A stretch of 64,000 bases of DNA from positions 5,598,268 through 5,662,267 of the forward strand of contig NC_067125.1 of the NCBI RefSeq assembly GCF_021347895.1, given 5' to 3'. The DNA comes from Acanthochromis polyacanthus (lineage: Eukaryota > Chordata > Actinopteri > Pomacentridae). The position numbers were made by a program, and so were the translations under genes. Of the stretch, positions 12,696 through 24,491 are shown piece after piece. Each line of letters starts with the position of its first letter. Position 1 is the stretch's first letter. The notes beneath the pieces are model-generated. The model did no database searches. It was given only the letters and a program-made list of their open reading frames with translations, and had not been told where the DNA came from.

Positions 12696-14584
12696 CTGTG
12701 TTGTCACCTTATGTTTGCCCCCAGGTTTACCTAAATATGTAAAAAGATAAGAAAGTGCTCAAGATTCCTGCCTTAATTTTCCAGAAATCCAAACTGCTAG
12801 GTTCATCATGAAGCTCTTATAGAGACATCTTGGACCTGCAGAGCTTCACTTGCTTAAGAAACCCCACTCAGAGCTGTTGTGTCCCAATCAAACATTTGCC
12901 CTTCATTTACCCCAACATGTACTGCTGCCATTCTTCATTTTAGCCTAGGTTTAGAACTGATTGTAACTAAATACGTAATGTCAAAGGGACCACCCTAACT
13001 GCTGTGCGGAAAGTTGATCACCAGAGAGCTCAACCTCCAGCACCCCTGGGTTCATCCTCCCTGTCACCTCAGCTGATTAGGAGCTATGATGATGGATCGC
13101 CGTAGGGAGTCTCTGCCGGGCCACACAGGGAGATGGATGTGTGAAAGGGAATAGGAAACCGTATCGTAAAGTGAGGTGAAGGGCCTTTTTCTGGAAGGAA
13201 TGTTTGGTTGTACAGTGTATTATGTAGTCACTGTAACTCACTGCTAACCAGATGCTTTCTGGACAAACACACTGAAGGCGACGTTCTGTTATGTGCTTGT
13301 CATGAAGATAAAGTCATCATTGTGTTGAGCAACATGCAGCGCCAGAAAAGCACTCATCCCAAACATCTTTCACTTCAAGCCTCTCCAGTCTAAATAAAGG
13401 GATCAGTGCTCGGAGGAGTGGTTGATTTCTCTGTGTGGCTAGGGCTCGGCATCTCTCTGGTCTCATTAACCGTCCCACCCAGAGCTCTGCTTAGTATGAG
13501 GAAGGCAAGTCTGGAGCAGATGTGTTCAGTGCTGGAGATAAGGTTAGAAAGCCCACATTATCTGGGTGGAGGCTGGTGCTGGAGTTGAGAAACAGACTTC
13601 CATAAAGTGACAGTAGACTTGAGCCGTGGAGAAGCTCCTGTCTTGTTTACTCCTTCTAGAAGTTCTACGTGCTGATCTCAAATGTTAAAGTTCAAACCGT
13701 CTTTCATTCCTGGTTCATTGATTTTACACCAAGTGCTTCTATTAAATCACCTTTCATTCCTGTAATTGCAAAATGAAGCACAGCAGTTTCTCCATGTCAA
13801 CACTGTGGGTGCTCTGTAATGAATATCTGCATGATTTATGACCGTAACCCTCCCCACCTTTTCCCACTGAGTATGATACATGGCCTGTTTAGAGCATCTC
13901 CGTATCCTGTCCCGTTCCAGGGACCTAGATAAATACTCCATGTCTCACTGCACCATAAATCTAGCTATTTTGTGGGTCTGTGTCGTCTGATGCTGCCTGA
14001 AGTGTGTCTCCTCGCAGCGGGAGGATCCATCACGATAAGTAGCTGTGCGGTGTTGTAATGGCTGGATTGATGAGTGCTAATTGGCATCAAGAGACTGCCA
14101 GTAATGGACTTCCTTGACAGCATTTCATCGAAACCTTAAAGCAGATGGATTGATTAGGAAAATATCACATCAGTACTGGTGTGTGATTCAGTTATAAATT
14201 AGAAAGTACTCCTTTAAAGGTCAGAGTCTCCATATTTATTTATGGTTTTCCTTGAAAATGTCATGATGTGCACATCTCTGTAAAGTTCAAGATTGTCAAG
14301 TGTTGAGATATGGGGTAGTGTTGGACATCACAAGTAAAAAAGCAAACATGGGAGGGTTAAAAATAGAACCTCTAACTCATCTTTATAGTTGCATTTCGTA
14401 AGATTTCAGCTTTTTTTTTGATTTGTTGAATGCTTAAATTAAAAACAGCAGTACAGAGATGTGCTTCGTTTGCAATAACTTAATACAGCTCTTATAGGAG
14501 AGAGAACAGTGACGTCTGGACCTAAATAAAGCTATATAAAACTATAAACTACACAATATCTGTAAACTATGACTATAAAAAGTA

Positions 14585-14934
14585 ATGTACTCCGCCAAGG
14601 CTGCTCTTTCCTTGTATCATTTCCTACAACGGTGGATTTGTAGTACAATCGCAATCATGTGATCATCAGACAGCTGACGTCGTGTTCACTTGTAGTCGTA
14701 ATTACAGTGATGTTGTGCCGCTATCAATGGTACAGAAGTTGTGGATCCAGACTATAAGCCGCATCACTGCCAAAATCTAATCACTTGGTCCTTGTATCAT
14801 TTCTGACCTTTCCTGAAAATTTCTTGTAAATCTGTTATTCACTTTTTGAGTAATGTAGCTAACAGACAGACAGACAGACAAACCAGTGCCGATCATCACA
14901 TAACTCCACTGCGTTCCTTTGCGGAGTAAATATT
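14585..14934 (-). repeat. CCACCAAGG-ended repeat family, copy B
   Basis: Starts TACTCCGCCAAGGCTGCTC and ends TTCCTTTGCGGAGTAAATA, degenerate inverted ends of the family. The middle matches copy E (30606-31158), with about 200 bp of the left half deleted. Confidence 0.75.
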
Positions 14935-15945
14935 TGCTCGTCACCCGTTGCTTTTGAGCTGATAGTTGGTTCTTGGTGAACAATCCAAACTCTAGTTGCG
15001 TAGGTAACCCTGCTGTATGTTTCCTACCCCAAATGTGAAAGACTGAAAGTCTCCAACCCCTACGACAACGTGACAGTTCACCCTTTCAGTTCACACATCG
15101 TACGGTTTATACCTCAAAGATGGAACTTTTTCAAACTTTAGATGATATATGATTTGTAAGTGCAGTTGTACAATTCAGGTTTCTTAGAGATCGCAATCAT
15201 GAGCTGCTCATTGCATAAAGTATTGTCTCATAATTTTCCAAATGTAGGAAAGCAATTGGAACCCAGTGTTTTCATGGACTCTGTCACTAACGATGCAGAG
15301 AGTCAGTGATTGAATCTACATGTAAAGGTCATTGCTCAAAATGGGCGACCACTAAAGCTATGAAAAATGTTGAACCTTCTGCCAATTCCTATTGATGTTT
15401 TGTATGTCTATAGTTGGTGTGCGCTAATGCGTCTTGAATGTCTTGTGTCCCATAAATGGGGTTTTAGACAGACGGTCTGCATACGCTGCTGAAGGATAGT
15501 GTTCCAATGTCATCAGATTGATAGAGCATAAAAACTGAATTGTGGTCAAGGAGGAGCTGATGTCTGAGTCTCACTGCCAAGCGTAAAGATAATTGTCCCT
15601 AATTGTAAAGCGTTTATCATCCAACTCGTGTTTCATTTGATGATGGATTTATTTGACTTACTGAAGAATGATAGTCTTGTTTTCCTTCCCCCAAAGAAAA
15701 CAGAGTAAATGACCTCCTGTGTGGGCACTTTTAGTACCTAAATTGTGGTGAAATCCATAGTGAAATGCTGTGCGTGGTGTTGGCTTCCACTACATCCTGT
15801 TATTTGCTGGGACAGTCCTGTACCACAGTGTCGAATGGTACACGCTGCCACCGTCTCTGAATGACCATGTGTTTTTGTGTGTATGAACCATGTGTTCTCT
15901 CTGTTTTGCTGAATCATTGCATTCTGATCCCTGGTGGCCTCTGTA

Positions 15946-15950
15946 CCCCC

Positions 15951-16003
<53 letters not shown>
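15946..16003. repeat. compound poly-C / (CA)n microsatellite
   Basis: A run of 22 C (15946-15967) followed by about 18 CA units. ORFs crossing it (Val/Cys, Pro/Thr-His) are artefacts. Confidence 0.95.
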
Positions 16004-16005
<2 letters not shown>

Positions 16006-16382
16006 ACGGTGCAGGGCCAGGGTCTCTCAGGGGCAGCAGAGTGACTGTCAGCTGCCAGCAGCAGTTTTAGCTGAGAGAAGCGAGGAGAAACGTCGTCCCT
16101 CATCCATCAGCCTCTGGTGGCTGCTGCACCGCTGTGGCCTGCATGTGTGTGGATCCACGCAGCAACAACACGCTGAAGCATGCTGTCTGTGCTGAGTGTG
16201 ATTTACTCACAGATACTCGGTGTATGGTAGATTCCTCTTCTGGCCTCACACGCATGCATGTAGCCTCACAGAGCAACAGCCTCCTTAAAGAAGTTGGGAA
16301 TTTTAACTTCAGCCAGAGGCGACACCTTTGGGAAAAAAAAAAGTCTTGAGAGTGAAGGTACAAGTCTAATTAGACTCTTTTT

Positions 16383-16508
16383 GTAACTTCATTATAGAAC
16401 GCTTGGCGATTTTATACGCGAGAAAACACATAATGAACAAAATAAGTATTTAATGCCATGGCTGGACATTTCCACCTTGAAGCGGTGATTCACTGATGCC
16501 AATTTCTT
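16383..16508. repeat. 126-bp dispersed repeat, copy 1
   Basis: Matches 23152-23282 at roughly 90% by eye, including TTAATGCCATGGCTGGACAT and GATTCACTGATGCCAATTTC. No coding potential or inverted ends seen. Confidence 0.8.
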
Positions 16509-17871
16509 TTTAAAAGTAATATGCGCTCAAAAGGAAGTGGTATGCTAGCAATTTTGTGAGACTGTACACTGTGGTGCTTTGAGATTAATGGTAACAACAG
16601 TGTGCTAACAATGCTAATAGTAATATGCTATTTTTTAGCAGGTATAATATTATCCATGGTCACAATCTGAAGTTTTATCATGGCATTATGCTAGCATTGC
16701 TAATTAGCATAGCCTAAACTGGAGATGTAAAAACATGTCTGCAAGTTTTGCGTCAAATGCGATCATTTTTTAAAGGTAGGTGCTTTTACATCGTCAAAAA
16801 TGGATATACGACCAAACAACATGACATTAAATAATATATGGTCGTCATTCGATCCTAACGACAGGCCCATATTGGCAGTAAGTCCATCGTAACAAACACT
16901 GTTGTTGCAGGTACAGTTCTTCACCTTAGTCATCATTGCTTTCTCCAAGCCCTTCAACAGACACGTTCATTGTTTGACAGAACTGCTGAGTAAAAATGAC
17001 GCAGTGTGCCACAGAGCCGTCACCAAACCTCTCCAGCTCTCAGGGTGAGCGATGAGTTTGTCATGACGGTGTCAGATACATGCCGCTTCTAGCTACGTTC
17101 TTTTAAGCAGTGTTTTCTTTGGAAGTGCCTGAATTGATCTTCAGCAGGGAGATCATGTTAATGCACGTCAGGGGTAGGAGCTGTGTGTGCTGTGAGTCAG
17201 GGAGGTGGAGGCAGGAGAGCGCTGCTGGCACAATCCAGAGGAAACAGGAGATAGGTGAAGGAGTCGGATGACTGCTGAAGTGGAGAGCATGAAGACACGG
17301 TGGCAGAGCTGACGTGGCTCTGCAGACCGCAGTATTAACATCCTGATGACTACTTTGAAATATCCTATTCAGCATGTTTTTTTGTTTTTCTCTTTCACGA
17401 ATAGACTGATGGCGCGCTCATTTTCCTGCTGATGAGACTTCCAAATATCGACAGAAACAGTATGAACTGTGGAAAATACCGACCAAAATTATGCAGAGGA
17501 TGGTGTTGTAACCGCTGAAGGGAATGCTGATGGAAATCTTTAAAACCAGCCTCTGCACCACTTCATACAGATACTTATGGTGGGAAAAAAAAGAATCGAA
17601 TTAGCAAAGTCTTGCATGGAGACTGATCATGAAGGCATGTGGATTTTATTATACCAGTATAAAGTGTCTATTTAAGTGGTATTTGGCACTAGCACGGTAC
17701 TTAATGACACAGGCACCAAGGCCTTTTTGATTGAGAAACGAAGTTTTGCCAAGATTGTTCAGTGGGATTTAAGTCTGCAAACAAACGTGAGGAGGCTTTC
17801 TTAGACTGGCCGTGCTGTTTTCATGTTTGGGTGGAGTAGAACTCAAAGCCTTTGAAGTTTTTTTTTTTTTG

Positions 17872-18609
17872 TCCACCAAGGAACACAACGGAGTTATGTG
17901 ATGATTGCCGTCTGTCTGTCTGTTAGCAACATTATTCAAAAACGGACCAATGGATTTCGATGAAATTTTCAGGGAAGGTCAGAAATGACAAAGATAGTGA
18001 TTCAATTTTGGCAGTGATGCAGCTCATAGTCTGGATCCACGGATTTGTTAAAGATTTCTGTATCATTGCGAGATAGCGGCACAGCATCACTGTAACTATG
18101 GCAACAAGAAAAGCACTTGGAGAGGGACCAATACTCCACTAAGGCTGCTTAGTTGTTGTATGATTTCCAATGGATAAGTCCCGATAAATCGAAGCGGGTA
18201 TTTGTAGTAGGATTGCAATCATTCGATTGTCAGCAGACAGTTGATGTAGTTTTCCTGCTACAAATTGATCGCAGCGGACTTATCAGGACTTATCCATTAC
18301 AAATGAACGATACAAGGAACAATTGATTAAATTGTGGGGGTGTTTGAGTACCATCAATTCCTGCCGTCCACGACATATTTAGGTCACGTGATTCAGTATC
18401 CGTACATAACGTACACATGCATAACACACACCTGTGCTCAGCACAAGGTCATTTTGTCTGTGGGTACATCTATATGAAATGGACACATTCTGTCTTGCTC
18501 TGGTTTCTAATTATCATTAACTAATAAACAAATTCTGCATTTCTAAACGAAAATATGCTGCATTTCTGACAATGCCATATGGAGGAATGAACAGCCTTGG
18601 TGGAGTACT
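17872..18609 (+). repeat. CCACCAAGG-ended repeat family, long rearranged copy C
   Basis: Begins TCCACCAAGGAACACAACGG and ends CAGCCTTGGTGGAGTACT, so both ends are present, in the orientation opposite to 30606-31158. It is about 185 bp longer because 18128-18330 contains an additional, inverted partial copy (TACTCCACTAAGGCTGC ... TTTGTAGTAGGATTGCAATC). Confidence 0.75.
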
Positions 18610-19962
18610 ACGTTTTCTGAGTGCTTTTCTAGCTTTAAAAGTGTTTTCATTTTGTTGTTATACAGTCCTGAGTTTTGCAAGCAACTATTTTATTGAAAAT
18701 AGCTGTTGTAGAAATGCTTTTGTCCAGTTGGGTGAGGGAAGGGTTCATGTTGATGTACTTCAATCGTCTAGTGTACTGACATAGTAGAAGCTGATTTGTC
18801 CATTAATACACCAGAAACCAATGTGCAAAGTTGACTGTACCTCATTAGAACTTATCTTTGCATGTTTCCCCTGTGGTCAGTTACCTCCTCCTATCCAAAG
18901 GCGTGTACTAGACTGCCATTCAGTCAAAGGTGTTTCCCACCACTTCACAACATCTGCAGTGAGGCAGCTGATATGAATAATGGAAGTAAAGATGGATGCG
19001 CTTGAAGAAGTATTTTGTGTCAGCTGCTTCTAATACACATATTCATAAGAGACACAGCAAAAAGTATGTTCTAGTCAAATGTAGCGTCCTAAATTTGCAG
19101 TGACATCTCATCTTGTGCCCTCAACATCTGTCATCTTCTTCTGTCATTTCTGGGCTGCATGTTGACGCCACTTGTCAAAGCTGAGCAAACACCTGTTTTC
19201 CATCGGTTGTGTCTTTGCACACAGTTTGCGATGCGATCAGTTGTTTTCTTCCCAGGCTGTCAGTGTATGTCTGTCCGTAATAAAAGGGCATCTGACTCTG
19301 TTGTGCATCATCACAGCCTCCTCCGTGATGGAGAAGTTTCCGCCAGGGCTCATGACGACAGGCAGGGATCTTATCTCTGGCAGGACCGGAAGACCTTTCC
19401 CTCGTAATCTCAGCCAGACACAATGGTGCTATATTGAGAAAGCCATAAACATGCGATTGCTTATCTGTTATCGAGCTCATGGCACATGAAAGGGCTGAAT
19501 TAGTTCTGTGCATTGTGTGTCCTGACATTTCGAACCAGATAGTAGGTGGATGTGAGTGATATTACCATAGATACCTGGTGTGTTTGTTGCTTTCAGCTGT
19601 AAGTGAGTAGAGGCCTGATCAGTTTGAGCATCAACAGTGTCAGTTTCTAACTAATGACTGCTCTGGAGACACCTTGAGCCACAAGCAGCAATAGCACTGT
19701 ACAGTAAGTGTGCAGGAGTAGACGAGCTAAAGCAACCACCACATGGACTACACATTTGAATAACAATACATAATGGGTAGATTTCTGAGTGCTTCCAAAT
19801 GCATGTGACTATTGACATGTCTGCTTAGAGTATGACATTTCAAAGCAGCAGTGGGAAACTTACACATGCTATAACTGATTTTTTTTGCCACTTAGGGCAA
19901 TGGTAGGAATCTGTAAATATAAAAACACATTTTTTTGTTCAGTGAAAGTTGCATACCTACCA

Positions 19963-20982
19963 CACTGCAATAACTCCAAATCGTTGCCAAGTCTGTTTGT
20001 CTTATTTTTAGTCAAAATGTCTCATCCCACTTGATTTAAGATAAATTCACTTAACAAGTCACATTTCAGCAAGATGGAGGGACTTGTTTTGAAATTGCAT
20101 CTTAAATATCTTGTAAATTCAAACAATCTTGAAATGATCTTGTTTTGAGTTCAATTTTACAAGAATCGTCAAAATAAGTTCAATGCATCTCGGATTAGGA
20201 GGTTACATGAAAGCAAAAATCTTTTTTTGAGTGAAAAACTACTACTTTTTTTTTTAGCATGTCTGGCTTATTTTAACCCTTGTGTCATCCTGTAGAGTGT
20301 GAGAAAAAAAATTAAAAAATTCACAGTGAAACTTCTGATCTCCACATTTTCAACATTTTTGGGAAATCTTTGAACATTTGTTGGTGGAAAAAAAAATGTT
20401 AAAAATGTTTCTTCAGAACATTCACATAAAAATCAACCAGAATCCAGCAATATTCGCATTTTTTTGTGAATGTTCTTAAAGAAAATATTAGAAGTTTTAC
20501 TGATATATATGTAATCACTTTAGATATTTTTAGGCTTTTTTTGGAAGATTTTTACTCATTTTTGAAAATATTTACAAGAATTTTCTTGCCAAATTTGGGG
20601 GACTTTTTAAAATAAAACTTTTAAGGGTAACTTTTAAAGAATTATAGGAGTTTTCTTCCTGAAGGTTTTGCAAAGTTTCAGAAATTTGGGGGATTTTTTT
20701 TGCTGAATTTTTGAATTTTTTTTCAGACAAAGAAACAATATTTTTTGGTGATTGTAAATGGTGACAACAGGAGGGTTGACAATCCTGGTAAAATTTAGCT
20801 TAAAATAAGTTTTCCAGCTAATTTTAAGATCTCAGTATTCTAAAGTCATATCTTATTTCAAGAAATCTTACCAAGCCATTTTCACTTGTTCTATTGGCAG
20901 ATTTTTTTCACTTATTTTAAGGTCAAAGCTTCTTGAAATAAGTTTGTTTTTCTTGTTTTGGGAGGGGCATTTTTTTCCAGTG
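19963..20982 (+). mobile_element. CACTA-ended non-autonomous element, copy 1
   Basis: About 1,020 bp starting CACTGCAATAACTCC and ending TTTTTTTCCAGTG, with CA on both flanks. Subterminal blocks (AGTCTGTTTGTCTTATTTTT, AGTCAAAATGTCTCATCCCA; right side TTGTTCTATTGGCAG) recur inverted at 42209-43061. CACT...AGTG ends suggest EnSpm/CACTA type. No transposase. Confidence 0.65.
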
Positions 20983-22317
20983 CAAGGGGCAACTTCCAGC
21001 ACTGAAAAAGGAAGTTCTTAAAGCTGTAGTTCCTTGAATGGCCACTTGAGGCTGACTCCAAAAGCAGATCATCCCCATAGACCACAATGTTAAAATCCCA
21101 ACTTGACAGCAGGAATAAACATGTTTACAGTCTGGTACAAAAAACTGTTATGGCTTCTTTCCTTGTTCATGAAAACCAGATGATGGGTTTTTACGTAACA
21201 CATATATATATATACATTTTTTAATCTTCAAAGTTTCCGAAAGTAAGGGTGTGGCCTGTTTGACTGACAGATGTTTCTCTTTTCATGTCAACAAGTTATC
21301 TGAGCCATTGATGTACAGTTTTTGAGTGCTGCCGGTTTATTGTGCACCTAACCAAACATGTAAATGATCAGAACAATTAGCCTGATAATATTAAATAACA
21401 CCATATATCTGAAATATATTTAAAAACCTTAAATGCTGTACACTTTGGTGCAGTTGCCCCAGTTACTTAACATCGGGCCAGCTGAAAACACAGCATTTTG
21501 AAAAGCATCATTTTGTATTCTTAAATAGAGCACTGTCATCAGGTTGTTTACTGTGGACTTATATCTATTGTACCAGCATTTGTAGAGCATCTTATCTGCT
21601 TAATTAGATGTGTTTCCTGTAGGAGGTGGATGTCAGGGCGAGGCAGATTAGATGTGCAAACCGATGGGATTCCATTTCAGTGAGAGAAGACAGATTTATT
21701 TGATTGTGGGACTATTTTACAAACTGAAATAATTTATGGTTCTCCTGCAGCATCCTGATATCCAGAGTGGGGAAAAATGTAGACATTTTTCAATACAAAT
21801 ATGTGTGCTACTGTGAAAGTAAGAGACGTCTCCCAAACTTTTATTCCTCCTAAAGATCAGTTCTCCATTGGCTGCAGTTCCTCAGCTCCAGGTCTCCTCA
21901 GGCATCAGTTTAACAGTGTGACATTGACTGTGTGCCCTCATGCTTTGTGTTGGTGATGGCAAACAGTGCAGTCTGAGTCAGCACAGCATCTCTGCTGTTG
22001 CTTTGTGTTTGAGCACTTTGCACTGCTTTTGTCCCTGATGCTGTCAGAACAGCTCTGATGCCTGATATTCACTTCACTTAACTCTCTGTTGGACAATGAC
22101 AGTCCTCTGTGCTTCTGTCCTCCCTGGATGCTGTTTAGACACACATGCAGATTTGGGCCATTGTTTATTTGGGTTATGTGGATATTTGCTTTCTTTCTGA
22201 GAGTTAGATAGGTAGATTAATACCACTCTGATGTCTGCACATCAAATATTAAGATACAGCCAGCTGCTAGCAGGGGTTGAAAGCAAACAAGTGCATACTA
22301 TACTCTAGTAGAGTTAT

Positions 22318-22492
22318 TACTCCACCGAGGAGGTGGAGCCTCGGTGGACTAATGTGAAGATTGGTGTTGGCTGATCTGTCTGTCTGCAACATTACTCAAA
22401 AATGGATGAACGGATTTGGATGAAATTTTCAGGCAAAGTCAGAAATGACACAAGGACCAGTTGATTTGGTTTTGACAGTGATGTGGCTTTTC
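22318..22492 (+). repeat. CCACCAAGG-ended repeat family, truncated copy D
   Basis: Contains TTACTCCACCGAGGAGGTGG and GGATGAAATTTTCAGGCAAA followed by the family's AGTCAGAAATGACACAAGGA; breaks off after about 175 bp. Confidence 0.7.
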
Positions 22493-22670
22493 TAGTTAAT
22501 ATTATTTCTTTACTTTATTGAGTATTTCCTTTTGATTGGACTTTGCACATTCACTTCACTACATTTAAGAAAGACATTGTACTTTAAGGTCTGCTGTATT
22601 TATTTGATGCTTTCAGCTAGTACTTTATTTTCAGGTTAAGATGACATAACATTTAACATAAAAAGGACTT

Positions 22671-23010
22671 ATAGAATAGAATAGTCCTTTATTGTCATTG
22701 TAGCCAGTACAACGAAATTTAAAAGTGCCAGACAGTCAGTGCATCATTAAAAAAGACAACACAAGTTAATAAATAGAAAAAACAATAAATAAATAAATAC
22801 TCAATCAGACATGACATTCCTTAAGGCATTGAGGGTAGTTATTGCTGTGGGGTAGAAACTGTTTTTTAGTCTATTTGTTCTTGATTTGAGTGTCCTGTAA
22901 CGTCTGCCTGACGGCAAAAGTTCAAACAATGAGTGACCAGGATGGAAAATGTCTTTAACAATGCTCTGAGCTTTTTTATGATAAATACATGAAATGCAAA
23001 GCACTGTTAT
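22671..23010 (-). mobile_element. non-LTR retrotransposon 3' end with RT C-terminus
   Basis: The minus strand reads KAQSIVKDIFHPGHSLFELL and PSGRRYRTLKSRTNR then KNSFYPTAITTLN, the C-terminal region of fish jockey/L2-type LINE polyproteins, followed by a 3' UTR ending in TCCTTTATTGTCATTGTAGC (plus-strand reading). 5'-truncated, so dead. Confidence 0.75.
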
Positions 23011-23151
23011 TGTGATGAATTGTATTGTAACAGTACAAAAAAAGCACTGTCTGCTGTGTAGTCGCCTAGCTTGTTGTTACAGTTGAAATGTTTTTCAGTA
23101 AATAACCAAATTATTCAAAATTTCACGACAAAATCAATGATCAGAGTATCT

Positions 23152-23282
23152 TCTTCTAACTCCATTATAGAAGTCTTGGTGATTTTATATGCTAGAAAAC
23201 ACATAATGAGCAAAATAAGCATTTAATGCCATGGCTGGACATTTCCACCTTGAAGCTGTGATTCACTGATGCCAATTTCTTT
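23152..23282. repeat. 126-bp dispersed repeat, copy 2
   Basis: Second copy of the 16383-16508 repeat, same orientation, ending 120 bp upstream of the first phldb1 exon in the window. Confidence 0.8.
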
Positions 23283-23401
23283 CAGTTTAAACTCGCATGC
23301 ACTGTATGCTGTCAGTGAATCTCCTAAACTTTAAATTGTTGTTTTTCTGTAAAGGTTCTGTGGAACAAAATGACTGTAACAGTATGTGTGCTGCTTTCCA
23401 G

Positions 23402-23527
23402 GCTGTATGCTGTGTTTTGGCCAATCAGCCTTCTTTCGCTTCAACCACCCTGAGGAAGCCTTCAGGATGAAGAGCATGATGCCCCAGGGAGGAGGTGTCT
23501 CCAGCGGGGACTACAGACTGTGCACAG
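23402..23527 (+). CDS. phldb1: phldb1 exon: C-terminal end of FHA domain
   Basis: This 126-bp exon encodes (G)CMLCFGQSAFFRFNHPEE and then AFRMKSMMPQGGG, matching the end of the PHLDB1 FHA domain, where the family has a CML-C-GQS-F-RFNHP strand. The acceptor is a pyrimidine-rich tract ending in AG at 23400-23401, and the first base pair of the exon completes a Gly codon begun in an upstream exon (phase 1). The donor at 23528 is GTACCG, a weak consensus. The exon ends on the first base of a codon, and joining it to 34886 gives an Asp codon (LCT-D-TESLVNG), which confirms the junction. The upstream FHA exons were not found in 1-23401. Confidence 0.93.
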
Positions 23528-24430
23528 GTACCGCATGTATTTATATGTGCTCGTATTTCACCATACATGTGTGTTTGCGTGCTGTGTTTTAGCTCAGGAG
23601 CACTAATACTAACCTTACTGTTAGTTCTTGCTTCTTCCACAAACACGGCTCAGTGTTGATAAAAACACACTGGCCTTTTGTCGCATGAATAATAAGATCT
23701 GAAAAGAGCATTTTTCTCCTGAAGTTCCAGTTTCAGCCTGGCCTGTATGGATGAATGGACAGATTGTTAGAGGCTGGTGGTGGAGGTGGAGCAGCAGGGC
23801 AGTGTATTTTACAGGTGGATGTTTGTACAGCAGTAAACTCCAGGCATTTTTCTCTTTTTATAACCTGGCAAGGGTGGAGGAAGTGTAGTAATGCAAGGCG
23901 GTCTGGAGAAGGAACAGAGTGCTACTTGGTGATACGCAGTATTGTGCCAATATAAGGCTTAAAAATAGTCTTGTACCCTGCAGTGCCACTTTATTTTTTT
24001 GTATGGCTTTCTTTTAATAATTCCTTGAAGTTTTCTAAATTATTTCTGGTTTAAAACCAGGCATTATGTTTCCTTTTGCATTGTTGCATGAGCTGCAGAT
24101 CCATCTAAAGAATAAATTGGGTTGCGTTTAGTTACTTTGCAATTCTGAAATAAGAAATATCACATGGAAAACAGAAACTTCTCATCATTTTAAGCATAGA
24201 AAAAGTCACTGTTTATATAACTGCATTCAGTAAAGGCATGGATTGCCTTTTATTTCTGTTTGTAGCTCACTTACAAGACCCTTGTTGTCAGTATGAGCCT
24301 TTAAAATGCAGTACCCGTTGAACCCTGGAGCCTGAATGATGCCCAGCTGGGACCTGGTGCTCGAGTTCACACTATGCATGTTTTATGAGCATCTCATTCC
24401 ACTGCGTCTCCAGGCAAAGTTTCAGCTCCT

Positions 24431-24491
<61 letters not shown>

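Larger units (their letters stand above)
1..23401 (+). other. region upstream of first visible exon, probably phldb1 intron
   Basis: No exon was recognised on either strand. Apart from the repeats listed separately, I see nothing in 1-1185, 1520-1974, 2860-4240, 5090-5535, 5645-6670, 7506-9510, 9928-10833, 11184-11731, 12700-14584, 14935-15945, 16004-16382, 16510-17871, 18610-19962, 20983-22317 or 22493-22670. A (AAT)n run lies near 2490-2510. Because 23402 is an internal, mid-codon acceptor, at least the right part must be intron. Confidence 0.6.

Noticed and set aside
15738..16103. Overlapping frames across the poly-C/(CA)n run
   Set aside because: Produced by the simple repeat; no domain or splice context.
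1..23401. Search for the first phldb1 exons (start codon and bulk of the FHA domain)
   Set aside because: No sequence resembling the GSGRLS or HCYIEN parts of the FHA domain was found; I conclude they lie left of the window.
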